DNA from: Mycobacterium sp. shizuoka-1
Lineage (GTDB): Bacteria; Actinomycetota; Actinomycetes; Mycobacteriales; Mycobacteriaceae
DNA length: 44,284 nucleotides
Direction of reading: 5' to 3'
Assembly: GCF_002723835.1 (NCBI RefSeq)
Contig: NZ_BEWG01000054.1
Span: forward strand, 1-44,284
The translations under genes were made by a program, and so were the position numbers. This document shows, in pieces, positions 1 through 9,186 of this stretch; within the stretch, counting starts at the first letter, position 1, and each line of letters begins with the position of its first letter. The notes below the pieces were generated by a model. The model was not told the DNA's origin, did no database searches, and saw only the letters and a list, made by a program, of their open reading frames with translations.

Positions 1-961
<961 letters not shown>

Positions 962-1178
962 GCGGGCGACGCCGCGATAGATAACTGCCGGAATATAACC
1001 AGCGGTCGCCGTCGTTGACGTTGGCCCCATGACGCACCCCCGGGCTTCGACTGGACTTACTGCACCGCAACGTTTCTGCGCGACCAGGACCAGATTCGCG
1101 CCATCTGCCAGCAAACCTTGGAAGCGGCTGTGGGGCAGCGCCGATCCCATCGTGATTGCCGCTACATAGCACGCGTGA

Positions 1179-1184
1179 TATAGA
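1179..1184 (+). promoter_or_regulatory. Predicted -10 element of the marR-mmpS-mmpL operon (leaderless start)
   Basis: TATAGA at 1179-1184 places a transcription start at about 1191, exactly the first base of the GTG start codon of the MarR gene. No Shine-Dalgarno sequence precedes that GTG, so leaderless translation, common in mycobacteria, is the simplest reading. No convincing -35 was seen. The rest of 962-1178 shows no supported gene. Confidence 0.4.
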
Positions 1185-1190
1185 TACCGG

Positions 1191-1679
1191 GTGGCAAATC
1201 AGCTGACCGATCACGATGTCAGCGAGTGCGTCGGCGATGCCCTCGACCAGGCAATGGACCTGACGATCAGATTTCTCAGCGACCGCGCCGACCTGAGCGC
1301 ATCCGCAGCGTTCACGTTGAACCGGGTGTGCCGCGAAGGACCCATCCGGTTGACCACACTGGCCGCCAAAGAAGCCGTCAGCCAGCCGTCGATGACTCAG
1401 TTGGTCCAGCGACTCGAACGCGCCGGGCTGGTGGCCCGGCTGCCCGACCCCGACGACGGCCGGGCCTGCCTGATCGGCATCACCTCGGCGGGTCAGGCAT
1501 TGCTCGACAAGCGCAAGCGTATGCGCCGGGAGCGGCTGGCGGCGTTGATCGCAACTCTGACCGACGAGGAGCAGATGCAGTTGTGGCTTTCGGCGCGGGT
1601 GGCGTTTCCGCTCATCGCCCAGCTCGCCGCGAACGCCGACTGCGCCACGGAGCCGGCCGCGCCGCGGCCGGTTCACTGA
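1191..1679 (+). CDS. MarR-family transcriptional regulator
   Basis: This 162-aa protein has the MarR winged-helix layout: an N-terminal dimerisation helix, a helix-turn-helix around residues 55-85 (IRLTTLAAKEAVSQPSMTQLVQRLERAGLVARL), the wing DPDDGRACLIGITSAGQ, and a long C-terminal helix pair. MarR proteins bind palindromic promoter sites as dimers and usually release DNA on binding a small lipophilic ligand. It is followed after 14 bp by mmpS and mmpL in the same direction, so it is probably the local repressor and autoregulator of that transporter. In M. tuberculosis the MarR protein Rv0678 controls mmpS5-mmpL5 from a divergent position; here the regulator heads the operon. The GTG start at 1191 has no ribosome binding site and fits a leaderless transcript. 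The ligand is unknown. Confidence 0.85.
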   Translation: MANQLTDHDVSECVGDALDQAMDLTIRFLSDRADLSASAAFTLNRVCREGPIRLTTLAAKEAVSQPSMTQLVQRLERAGLVARLPDPDDGRACLIGITSAGQALLDKRKRMRRERLAALIATLTDEEQMQLWLSARVAFPLIAQLAANADCATEPAAPRPVH

Positions 1680-1693
1680 CGGAAGGTACTCGG

Positions 1694-2134
1694 GTGAAAG
1701 CTATTCCGGTGGGCCGGGTGCTCAAACGCATCTGGATCCCGTTGATTCTGATTGTGGTGCTGTCGGTTTCCGGTCTGGTCGTGTCCCGTCTGCACCGGAT
1801 GTTCGCGTCCCAAGATCTCAACGCCGGCGCCGGCGCCGGCATCGAGATCGTCCAATTCAACCCGAAAGTCCTGGTTTACGACGTGTATGGGGCACCGGGG
1901 ACCACCGCCCAGATCAGCTACTTCGACCCAGAGGCGAAGGTGCACGTCGTCACCGCCCCGCTGCCGTGGTCGATCACCCTGTCGACGACATTGCCCGCGG
2001 TCAGTGCCAGTCTGATGGCGCAGACCGACGGCGATCAGATCGGCTGCCGCGTCACCGTGAACGGCGCCGTCCGTGAGGAGCAATCAGCCGATGGCATCAA
2101 TGCCCAGACGTACTGCCTGGTGAAGTCCGCATGA
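1694..2134 (+). CDS. mmpS: MmpS-family membrane protein
   Basis: This 146-aa protein has one N-terminal transmembrane helix (about residues 11-30, IWIPLILIVVLSVSGLVVSR) and a periplasmic beta-rich domain with family signatures: FNPKVLVYDVYG, GTTAQISYFD and a C-terminal Cys-containing CRVTVNG...AQTYCLVK. MmpS proteins are accessory subunits of MmpL transporters involved in export of lipids, siderophores or drugs. The GTG start at 1694 is preceded by GGAAGG at 1680-1685. The gene overlaps mmpL by 4 bp (ATGA at 2131-2134), indicating translational coupling. A (GCCGGC) run near 1820-1840 encodes an Ala-Gly repeat after the membrane helix and may be slippage-prone. Whether it belongs to the MmpS4 or MmpS5 subgroup cannot be settled by eye. 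Confidence 0.9.
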   Translation: MKAIPVGRVLKRIWIPLILIVVLSVSGLVVSRLHRMFASQDLNAGAGAGIEIVQFNPKVLVYDVYGAPGTTAQISYFDPEAKVHVVTAPLPWSITLSTTLPAVSASLMAQTDGDQIGCRVTVNGAVREEQSADGINAQTYCLVKSA

Positions 2135-5031
2135 CCCACACCATCACCGAACCCGAATCCACCAGCAAGCCCAAACGCCCGGCGCTGCCGCACCTGATCC
2201 GCATCCTCGCCTGGCCGATCGTCCTGTTCTGGATCGCGGTCGCCGTCGCGGTGAACGTGGTGGCTCCGCAACTCGAGGTCGTCGGCGAGATGCACTCGGC
2301 GCCGATGGCGCCCGAAGACGCGCCCTCGATGAAGGCGATGAAGTTGATGGGCGCCAACTTCCAAGAGTTCAACTCCAACAGCACCATCATGGTGGTGATC
2401 GAGGGCCAGAAGCCGCTGGGCCCGGACGCCCACCAGTATTACGACGAGATCATCCACAAGCTGGAGCAAGATCCCGAGCACATCCAGCACATCCAGGACT
2501 TCTGGGGTGACACGCTGACCGCTGCGGGCGCTCAAAGCGCCGACGGCAAGGCGTCTTACGTGATGATCAACCTCGCCGGCGAGCAAGGCCAGACGCTGGC
2601 GAACGAAGGCGTGGACGCCGTCCGCAAGGTCATCAAGGAGACGCCGGCCCCGCCGGGCGTGCAGGCCTACGTCGCAGGCCCCGCCGCGCTCACCGACGAC
2701 CTGCACGTGATCGGTAACGCCAGCCTGGCCATGATCACCCTGATCACGCTCGCCGCGATCGCCGGCATGCTGCTCGTCGTCTACCGATCGATCCGCACCA
2801 CCTTGATCCAGCTCTTCCTGACGTTCTTGGGGCTGCTGACCGCGCGTGGCGTGGTGTCGATCCTGGCCGTGCACGGCGCCTTCGGGCTCACCACGTTCGC
2901 CGGCAACATCCTGACGATGCTGGCGATCGCGGCCGCCACCGACTACGGCATCTTCATCTTCGGTCGCTATCGCGAAGACCGCGGGATAGGTCTGGACCGA
3001 GATGACTCCTACTACGCCACATTCAAGTCGGTCGCCCCCGTGATCGTGGGATCCGGCCTGACGATCGCCGGCGCGACCTACTGCCTGTCCTTCGCCCGAC
3101 TGCCCTACTTCACCACCATGGGTGCGCCGGTCGCGATCGGGATGCTGGTGATCGTGGCGATCGCGGTCACGCTCGGTCCGGCCGTGCTGTATCTGGGCAG
3201 CCGGGTGGGGCTCTACGAATCCAAGCGACCACCGCAGAGCCGGTTCTGGCGACGCGTGGGCACCGCCGTCGTCCGTTGGCCCGCACCGATTTTCGTGGCC
3301 AGCCTGTTCGTCGTGCTGGTCGGGATCGTGGCCATCCCCGGATACAAGCCGGCCTACAACGACCAGTACTACCTACCCAAGGACGCCCCGGTGAACTTGG
3401 GCTTCGCCGCCGCGGACCGGCATTTCACCCAGGCCAGGATGAACCCCGACATCCTCATGGTCGAGGCCGACCATGACATGCGCAATCCCGCGGACATGCT
3501 GGTGCTCAACAAGATCGCCAGCAATGTCATGCACACCGAGGGCATCGCGATGGTGCAGAGCATCACCCGGCCGCTAGGCATCCCGATCCAGCACAGCTCG
3601 ATCCCGTTCCAGACGAGCGTGGCCGGGCAGACCACCAACATGAACCTGCCGTTTCAGCGCGACCAACTGGCCAACCAGCTCAAGACGGTCGATGCCATGA
3701 ACGTGTCGATCGACATCCTGGAGAAGCAATACCAGCTCTCGCTCAAGCAGACCCAGCTCACCCAGGACTCGGCGGCAAGATCGGCGGACCTGCTGGAAAC
3801 CACCAAGCAGCTGCGCGACAACATCGCGAACTTCGACGACCAGTTCCGGCCACTGCGGAACTACTTCTACTGGGAGCCGCACTGTTTCGACATCCCGATG
3901 TGTGCGGCGGCCCGGTCGCTGTTCGACTCCCTCGACGGAATCGATGCGGTCACCGACAAAACCGAAGGGGTGCAAGGTAATACCGATCAGCTCGCGAATC
4001 TGGCGCCTCAGCTCACCGCACTGCTGCCGCAGACGATCGCGTCGATGAAGGTCAGCCGCGACCTCGCGCTGGCCTCGTACAACTCGCAGAAGGCTCTGCT
4101 CGACCAGTCGCAGGCCAGCAACGACACCGCACTGGCGATGGGCGAGAGCTTCGATCAGGCCAAGAACGACGACCTGTTCTTCCTGCCACCGGAGGCGTTC
4201 CAGAATCCGGATTTCCAGCGCGGCCTCAAGATGTTCCTGTCCCCCGACGGCAAGTCCACCCGGATGTTCATCACCCACGAGGGCGACCCGGCGACCGTGG
4301 ACGGGATCAGCCGAGTGGACTCCGAGCGTAAAGCGGCCCAGGAAGCACTGAAGATGTCTTCGCTGTCGAACGCCAAGATCCACCTCGGCGGGGTCGCGGC
4401 GACCTACAAGGACATGTCCGACGGTGCGCGCTACGACCTGCTGATCGCCGTGGTGTCGTCGCTGACGCTGATCTTCATGATCATGCTGATCCTGACCCGC
4501 AGCGTGATCGCCGCGCTGGTGATCGTCGGCACGGCGGGCAGTTCGATCGCCGCGTCGTTCGGCATCTCGGTGCTGATCTGGCAGGACCTGTTCGGCATCC
4601 AGGTGCAATGGCTGGTCATGTTGATGTCGGTCATCATCCTGTTGGCGGTCGGATCGGACTACAACCTGCTGCTGGTGTCGCGGTTCAAGGACGAGATCCA
4701 CGCCGGCCTCAAGACGGGCATCATCCGCTCGATGGCCGGAACCGGTGGCGTGGTCACCTCGGCCGGTCTGGTCTTCGCCGCGACCATGGCGGGCATGATG
4801 TTCAGCCAGCTGACCGTGCTGGCGCAGATGGGCTCGACGATCGCGATCGGCCTGCTGATCGACACCTTCATCGTGCGATCGCTGCTGATGCCCTCGATCG
4901 CGACGATGCTGGGCCGCTGGTTCTGGTGGCCGCAGGTGGTCTATCCCCGGGGCGACAACCACTTCCGCAAGCCGACGCCGCAGCGCCCGAACGACGACGT
5001 CGACACGGCGGCGATGCCGGCGCAGGCCTAG
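2131..5031 (+). CDS. mmpL: MmpL-family RND transporter (MmpL4/MmpL5-like)
   Basis: This 966-aa protein is of usual MmpL length, with an N-terminal membrane helix (about 26-48), a first periplasmic porter domain, helices 2-6 with the TDYGIFIFGRYRED block near 270-284, a second large periplasmic domain with a helical coiled-coil segment (about 520-690), and helices 8-12 with SDYNLLLVSRFKDE near 846-859. The Asp-Tyr pairs on TM4 and TM10 are the conserved proton-relay residues of the family. The opening segment (QLEVVGE, MAPEDAPSMKAMK, STIMVVIEGQKPLG, IQDFWGDTLTAAGAQS) is typical of the MmpL4/L5 class, which works with MmpS partners in mycobactin export and drug efflux. A MarR gene at the head of the operon supports an efflux-type role similar to MmpS5-MmpL5, but the substrate is inferred only from family and context. 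Confidence 0.93.
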   Translation: MTHTITEPESTSKPKRPALPHLIRILAWPIVLFWIAVAVAVNVVAPQLEVVGEMHSAPMAPEDAPSMKAMKLMGANFQEFNSNSTIMVVIEGQKPLGPDAHQYYDEIIHKLEQDPEHIQHIQDFWGDTLTAAGAQSADGKASYVMINLAGEQGQTLANEGVDAVRKVIKETPAPPGVQAYVAGPAALTDDLHVIGNASLAMITLITLAAIAGMLLVVYRSIRTTLIQLFLTFLGLLTARGVVSILAVHGAFGLTTFAGNILTMLAIAAATDYGIFIFGRYREDRGIGLDRDDSYYATFKSVAPVIVGSGLTIAGATYCLSFARLPYFTTMGAPVAIGMLVIVAIAVTLGPAVLYLGSRVGLYESKRPPQSRFWRRVGTAVVRWPAPIFVASLFVVLVGIVAIPGYKPAYNDQYYLPKDAPVNLGFAAADRHFTQARMNPDILMVEADHDMRNPADMLVLNKIASNVMHTEGIAMVQSITRPLGIPIQHSSIPFQTSVAGQTTNMNLPFQRDQLANQLKTVDAMNVSIDILEKQYQLSLKQTQLTQDSAARSADLLETTKQLRDNIANFDDQFRPLRNYFYWEPHCFDIPMCAAARSLFDSLDGIDAVTDKTEGVQGNTDQLANLAPQLTALLPQTIASMKVSRDLALASYNSQKALLDQSQASNDTALAMGESFDQAKNDDLFFLPPEAFQNPDFQRGLKMFLSPDGKSTRMFITHEGDPATVDGISRVDSERKAAQEALKMSSLSNAKIHLGGVAATYKDMSDGARYDLLIAVVSSLTLIFMIMLILTRSVIAALVIVGTAGSSIAASFGISVLIWQDLFGIQVQWLVMLMSVIILLAVGSDYNLLLVSRFKDEIHAGLKTGIIRSMAGTGGVVTSAGLVFAATMAGMMFSQLTVLAQMGSTIAIGLLIDTFIVRSLLMPSIATMLGRWFWWPQVVYPRGDNHFRKPTPQRPNDDVDTAAMPAQA

Positions 5032-5047
5032 ACACCTCGCCGAGGCT

Positions 5048-5090
5048 GTGGTTACCGCGCGAACGCTCGAGTAGCACGCGCGGTAACTAC
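5048..5090. terminator. Bidirectional hairpin between convergent mmpL and the ICL-family gene
   Basis: GTTACCGCGCG at 5051-5061 and its perfect reverse complement at 5077-5087 form an 11-bp stem. It extends outward by a G-T and two Watson-Crick pairs to 5048/5090, around a 15-nt loop. It fills the 79-bp gap between two convergent stop codons, as expected for a shared terminator. There is no long T tract, which is usual in mycobacteria. Confidence 0.7.
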
Positions 5091-5110
5091 AGGATCGACG
5101 GAGCCCGAGG

Positions 5111-5881
5111 TCAGCGCCAGCGGTCCAGGATCTCGTTGGCGCGCACCGACAGGGCGCGCTGCCAGAACGGCCCGAAGCTGATCCGCGCGACGCCCAGCGG
5201 ACCGAACGAGGCGGGGTCGTCGGACTCCGGGACCGCGATCGCGTTGATCGGCAGTGGAAGCTCGGCGGTCAAGCGCCGCATCGTGTCCGGATCGTGCCGG
5301 CCCACCGGGTACAGCACGTCCGCGCCCGCCGCGGCCGCCTCGGTCAACCGGGCGATGGCCCGCTCCACCCGATCGGCGTCGGCACCGTCGTTGCGCAGGA
5401 ACAGGTCGGTGCGGGCGTTGACGACGACGTGCACCCCGGCGTCGTCGGCGGCAGCGCGCAGCGCCCCCACCAATTCGGCGTGCTCGGCGGATGACCGCAG
5501 CCGCTTGCCCTCGCTGTGCACGGTGTCCTCGATATTGAGGCCGACGGCCCCGGCACCGAGCAGCCCGTCGATCAGGCGCTGCGCCGGCTGGGCGTAGCCC
5601 GACTCGATGTCTACCGAGACCGGAACGTCCACGGCAGCGGTGATCTGGGCGACCCGGGCAACCACATCGTCGAAACTCATGCCCTCGCCGTCGGGCTTGC
5701 CCACGGAGTCCGCCATCGGGTGGCTGCCGACGGTCAACGCCGCGAACCCGGCATCCACCGCCAGCGTCGCCGACCAGGCATCCCACACCGTGGGTAGCAC
5801 CACCGGGTTGCCGGGCTGGTGCAACGCCAACAACGTCGACGCGCGCTGAGCAAGCTCACTGTGATCGGGCACCGTCGCCAC
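5111..5881 (-). CDS. Isocitrate lyase/PEP mutase superfamily protein
   Basis: This 256-aa TIM-barrel protein has superfamily signatures: LPTVWDAWSATLAVDAGFAALTVGS near the N-terminus, VPVSVDIESGY (metal-binding DxE), GLNIEDT, and VVVNARTDLF. Members cleave or rearrange 2-hydroxy- or 2-methyl-dicarboxylates and phosphonates (carboxyphosphonoenolpyruvate mutase, methylisocitrate lyase, dimethylmalate lyase). The KKCGH catalytic motif of true isocitrate lyases is not visible, and the length is that of the short PEP-mutase-like branch, so it is probably not a glyoxylate-shunt enzyme. It faces mmpL and diverges from the sdh1 operon with about 147 bp between starts. The substrate cannot be assigned from sequence. 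Confidence 0.85.
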   Translation of the reverse strand: MATVPDHSELAQRASTLLALHQPGNPVVLPTVWDAWSATLAVDAGFAALTVGSHPMADSVGKPDGEGMSFDDVVARVAQITAAVDVPVSVDIESGYAQPAQRLIDGLLGAGAVGLNIEDTVHSEGKRLRSSAEHAELVGALRAAADDAGVHVVVNARTDLFLRNDGADADRVERAIARLTEAAAAGADVLYPVGRHDPDTMRRLTAELPLPINAIAVPESDDPASFGPLGVARISFGPFWQRALSVRANEILDRWR

Positions 5882-5939
5882 CTCTCGTCGTTTCCATGTT
5901 GTGAGCGGTGCAACGCGGCCGTCGCAGCGCCATTCCCGA

Positions 5940-5955
5940 CGTGACCTGTCTCACG
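5940..5955. promoter_or_regulatory. CRP-like palindrome upstream of the sdh1 operon
   Basis: CGTGACCTGTCTCACG is a perfect 5-bp inverted repeat with a 6-bp spacer (CGTGA-N6-TCACG), matching the GTGA-N6-TCAC core bound by CRP/FNR-family proteins. A possible -10 element TAGCAT lies at 5974-5979, which would place the site centre near -38 from the expected start, close to the -41 position used by class II activators. CRP binding is inference. Confidence 0.45.
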
Positions 5956-6028
5956 TTGAGATCCAAATGTGGCTAGCATCGGTTGTCGTACTGTGATCCA
6001 TAACACCTTCGCACCCAAGGAGGTCCGG

Positions 6029-6325
6029 TTGTCCACCACCACAGAATTGGCCGAACTGCACCATCTGATCGGCGGATTGCGGCGCTGCGTGGCCTCGCTG
6101 AAGTCGCGATACGGCGACACCCCGGCAATGCGCCGAATCGTCAACGACGCCGAACGCATCCTCAATGACGTGGAACTTCTTGACATCGACGCGAATGAGC
6201 TTGCCCTAACCCAGCAAACAGCCGTGGTCTCCGGGGAGAAGATCGGAATTCCGGACACCCCCTACGACACCGCCTTCTGGCGCGATGTCGATGACGAAGG
6301 CGTGGGCGGCCACAACCGTCGCTGA
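6029..6325 (+). CDS. Conserved 98-aa protein heading the sdh1 operon (Rv0250c-like)
   Basis: This small soluble protein has no membrane segment and no known catalytic motif. It is helical in character (LAELHHLIGGLRRCVASLKSRYGD and IVNDAERILNDVELLDID) with a C-terminal PYDTAFWRDVDDEG. I recognise it as the conserved hypothetical that precedes the sdhCAB genes in M. tuberculosis (Rv0250c). The TTG at 6029 is chosen because a consensus AAGGAGG (6017-6023) sits 5 bp upstream; the in-frame ATG at 5969 would lie within the promoter and lacks a ribosome binding site. It is the first gene of the operon, 68 bp ahead of the membrane anchor. An assembly or regulatory role in succinate dehydrogenase 1 is only suggested by this position. 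Confidence 0.8.
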   Translation: MSTTTELAELHHLIGGLRRCVASLKSRYGDTPAMRRIVNDAERILNDVELLDIDANELALTQQTAVVSGEKIGIPDTPYDTAFWRDVDDEGVGGHNRR

Positions 6326-6393
6326 CCCCGATTTAACCGGGTGCCGTGATCTAGGTACCCTCCGATGAGTTCATGCGAAGGGGATCACAGTAG

Positions 6394-7230
6394 ATGAGCG
6401 CACCTGCGGGTAACCGCCCTGCCACCGGCGTCTTCTCACCCGGCCGTGCCCAGATACCGCAACGCACGCTGCGGACCGACAATTGGCTCAAGGCGCCGAT
6501 CTGGACGGACCTCGGATTCGCCGCGTTCGTGATCTATGCGACGGTGCGTGCGTTCCAGCGGGACCACTTCTTCGTCCCGCAGTACCACTACCTGACGCCG
6601 TTCTACTCGCCCTGCCTGTCCAAGGCGTGCGGTGAGGCCAGCGACTTCTGGCCGCAGATCCTGCCTGCGACCGGGCCGCTGTCGCTGCTGCCGTACGCGT
6701 TCCTGTCCTTGCCGTTCCTGCTGCTGTTCCGGCTGACCTGCTACTACTACCGCGGCGCCTACTACCGCTCGGTGTGGCAGTCCCCGACCGCCTGCGCGGT
6801 GGCCGAGCCGCACGCGAAATACACTGGCGAGACGCGGTTCCCGCTGATCATTCAGAACACCCACCGGTACTTCTTCTACATCGCCGCGATCATCTCGGTG
6901 ATCAACACCTACGACGCGATCGTCGCCTTCCACTCCGACAAGACCGCCAGCGGCTTCGGATTCGGGTTGGGCAACATCATCCTGGTCGGCAACGTGGTGA
7001 TGCTGTGGGTCTATACGATCTCCTGCCACTCCTGCCGCCACGTCACCGGCGGCCGGTTGAAGCACTTCTCCAAGCACCCCGTGCGGTACTGGATCTGGAC
7101 CCAGGTCAGCAAGCTGAACACCCGGCACAAGCTGTACGCCTGGATCACGCTCGGCACGCTGATGTTCACCGACTTCTACGTCATGCTGGTCGCCAGCGGC
7201 ACCATCTCAGACCTGAGATTCGTTGGCTGA
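6394..7230 (+). CDS. sdhC: Succinate dehydrogenase 1 membrane anchor subunit (SdhC type)
   Basis: This 278-aa integral membrane protein has about five helices (near residues 37-53, 96-116, 156-176, 188-210, 244-268). It matches the single large anchor of mycobacterial Sdh1 (Rv0249c), unlike the paired SdhC/SdhD of other bacteria. It should carry electrons from SdhB to menaquinone. It contains unusual Cys/His positions: C74, C79, C116, C134 and the compact CHSCRH at 211-216. Mycobacterial Sdh1 is reported to hold a membrane-embedded Rieske-type cluster, and these residues are the candidate ligands. The ATG at 6394 follows GAAGGGGAT. The next gene starts 37 bp downstream. Confidence 0.9.
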   Translation: MSAPAGNRPATGVFSPGRAQIPQRTLRTDNWLKAPIWTDLGFAAFVIYATVRAFQRDHFFVPQYHYLTPFYSPCLSKACGEASDFWPQILPATGPLSLLPYAFLSLPFLLLFRLTCYYYRGAYYRSVWQSPTACAVAEPHAKYTGETRFPLIIQNTHRYFFYIAAIISVINTYDAIVAFHSDKTASGFGFGLGNIILVGNVVMLWVYTISCHSCRHVTGGRLKHFSKHPVRYWIWTQVSKLNTRHKLYAWITLGTLMFTDFYVMLVASGTISDLRFVG

Positions 7231-7267
7231 GAACAACTTTGAAAAACCATAGCCTGAGCGAGGTCAA

Positions 7268-9184
7268 ATGACGGTGGAAGTCGAACGGCATTCTTACGAC
7301 GTAGTCGTGATCGGTGCCGGCGGCGCGGGCCTGCGAGCGGTGATCGAGGCCCGGGAACGGGGTCTGCGGGTCGCGGTGGTGACCAAGTCGCTGTTCGGCA
7401 AGGCGCACACCGTGATGGCCGAGGGCGGTTGCGCCGCGGCCATGCGCAACGTCAACACCAAGGACAGCTGGCAGGTGCACTTCGGTGACACCATGCGCGG
7501 TGGCAAGTTCCTCAACAACTGGCGGATGGCCGAGCTGCACGCGCAGGAAGCCCCCGACCGGGTGTGGGAGCTGGAGACCTACGGCGCGCTGTTCGACCGC
7601 ACCAAAGACGGCAAGATCAGCCAGCGCAACTTCGGTGGCCACACCTACCCGCGGCTGGCCCACGTCGGTGACCGCACCGGCCTGGAGATCATCCGCACGC
7701 TGCAGCAGAAGATCGTCTCGCTGCAGCAGGACGACAAGAAGGAACTCGGCGACTACGAGGCCCGGATCAAGGTCTTCCACGAGTGCGCTATCACCGACCT
7801 GATCAAGGACGGCGATGCGATCGCCGGCGCCTTCGGGTACTGGCGCGAGACCGGCAAGTTCATCCTGTTCGAGACGCCCGCTGTGGTGTTGGCCACCGGC
7901 GGTATCGGCAAGTCGTTCAAGGTGTCGTCGAACTCCTGGGAGTACACCGGCGACGGGCATGCGCTCGCGCTGCGCGCCGGTTCCGGCCTGATCAACATGG
8001 AGTTCATCCAGTTCCACCCCACCGGCATGGTCTGGCCGCTGTCGGTGAAGGGCATCCTGGTCACCGAGGGCGTCCGCGGTGACGGCGGCGTGCTGAAGAA
8101 CTCCGATGGCAAGCGCTTCATGTTCGACTACATCCCCGAGGTCTTCAAGGGGCAGTACGCCGAGACCGAAGAAGAAGCCGACCAGTGGCTCAAGGACAAC
8201 GACTCGGCCCGCCGCACCCCCGACCTACTCCCCCGTGACGAGGTGGCCCGCGCCATCAACGACGAGGTGAAGGCCGGCCGCGGCACCCCGCACGGTGGCG
8301 TCTACCTCGACATCGCCAGCCGGATGCCCGCCGAGGAGATCAAGCGCAGGCTGCCGTCGATGTACCACCAGTTCATCGAGCTGGCCGAGGTGGACATCAC
8401 CAAGGACATGATGGAAGTCGGGCCGACCTGTCACTACGTGATGGGCGGTATCGAGGTCGATCCCGACACCGGCGCCGGCGCCACCCCCGGTCTGTTCGCC
8501 GCCGGCGAGTGCTCGGGCGGTATGCACGGATCCAACCGGCTCGGCGGCAACTCGCTGTCGGACCTGCTGGTGTTCGGCCGGCGCGCCGGTCTCGGCGCCG
8601 CCGACTATGTGCGCGCACTGCCCCAGCGGCCCGCGGTGTCGGAGACGGCGCTCGAGGAGGCCACCAAGCTGGCGCTGGCGCCGTTCGAGCCGAAGGCCAA
8701 CGCCGAGAACCCCTACACCTTGCACGCCGAGCTGCAGCAGTCGATGAACGACCTGGCCGGCATCATCCGCAAGGAGGGCGAACTCGAAGAGGCGCTGCGC
8801 AAGATCGACGAACTCAAGGCGCGCTACGCCAACGTCGTCGTCGAAGGCGGACGCATCTTCAACCCGGGCTGGCACCTGGCCATCGACATGCGCAACATGC
8901 TGCTGGTCAGCGAGTGTGTGGCCAAGGCGGCGCTGGCGCGCACGGAAAGCCGTGGCGGGCACACCCGCGACGACTACCCGAAGATGGACGCGCAGTGGCG
9001 CAACAAGTTGCTGGTCTGCCGGGTGGCGCCGGGCGACTCCGACGCCATCGTGCCCGATGTGACGGTGACCCCGGAGCAGCAGCCGGTGATGCGGCCCGAT
9101 CTGCTCGCGACGTTCGAGCTGTCCGAGCTCGAGAAGTACTACACCGACGATCAACTCGCCGAACACCCGGACCGGAAGGGCTGA
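7268..9184 (+). CDS. sdhA: Succinate dehydrogenase 1 flavoprotein subunit
   Basis: This 638-aa protein has the FAD-binding Rossmann motif GAGGAG at 16-21, followed by the FGKAHTVMAEGG block in which H47 is the expected covalent FAD attachment site. The capping domain carries EFIQFHPTGM, and substrate and proton-transfer residues lie in TCHYVMGGIEVD and the HGSNRLGGNSLSDLLVFG block. It oxidises succinate to fumarate at the cytoplasmic face and passes electrons to SdhB. It matches the Rv0248c-type Sdh1 flavoprotein in length. GAGCGAGGTCAA precedes the ATG at 7268. The stop lies 2 bp before the sdhB ATG. Confidence 0.96.
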   Translation: MTVEVERHSYDVVVIGAGGAGLRAVIEARERGLRVAVVTKSLFGKAHTVMAEGGCAAAMRNVNTKDSWQVHFGDTMRGGKFLNNWRMAELHAQEAPDRVWELETYGALFDRTKDGKISQRNFGGHTYPRLAHVGDRTGLEIIRTLQQKIVSLQQDDKKELGDYEARIKVFHECAITDLIKDGDAIAGAFGYWRETGKFILFETPAVVLATGGIGKSFKVSSNSWEYTGDGHALALRAGSGLINMEFIQFHPTGMVWPLSVKGILVTEGVRGDGGVLKNSDGKRFMFDYIPEVFKGQYAETEEEADQWLKDNDSARRTPDLLPRDEVARAINDEVKAGRGTPHGGVYLDIASRMPAEEIKRRLPSMYHQFIELAEVDITKDMMEVGPTCHYVMGGIEVDPDTGAGATPGLFAAGECSGGMHGSNRLGGNSLSDLLVFGRRAGLGAADYVRALPQRPAVSETALEEATKLALAPFEPKANAENPYTLHAELQQSMNDLAGIIRKEGELEEALRKIDELKARYANVVVEGGRIFNPGWHLAIDMRNMLLVSECVAKAALARTESRGGHTRDDYPKMDAQWRNKLLVCRVAPGDSDAIVPDVTVTPEQQPVMRPDLLATFELSELEKYYTDDQLAEHPDRKG

Positions 9185-9186
9185 GC

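Noticed and set aside
1019..1186. Open frame reading GFDWTYCTATFLRDQDQIRAICQQ between aac(2') and marR
   Set aside because: It looks protein-like but has no start codon in frame after the upstream stop, no ribosome binding site, and overlaps the predicted marR promoter. At most it is a remnant of a lost gene.
5111..5881. True isocitrate lyase or methylisocitrate lyase
   Set aside because: The protein is short (256 aa) and the KKCGH catalytic motif is not seen, so only superfamily membership is claimed.
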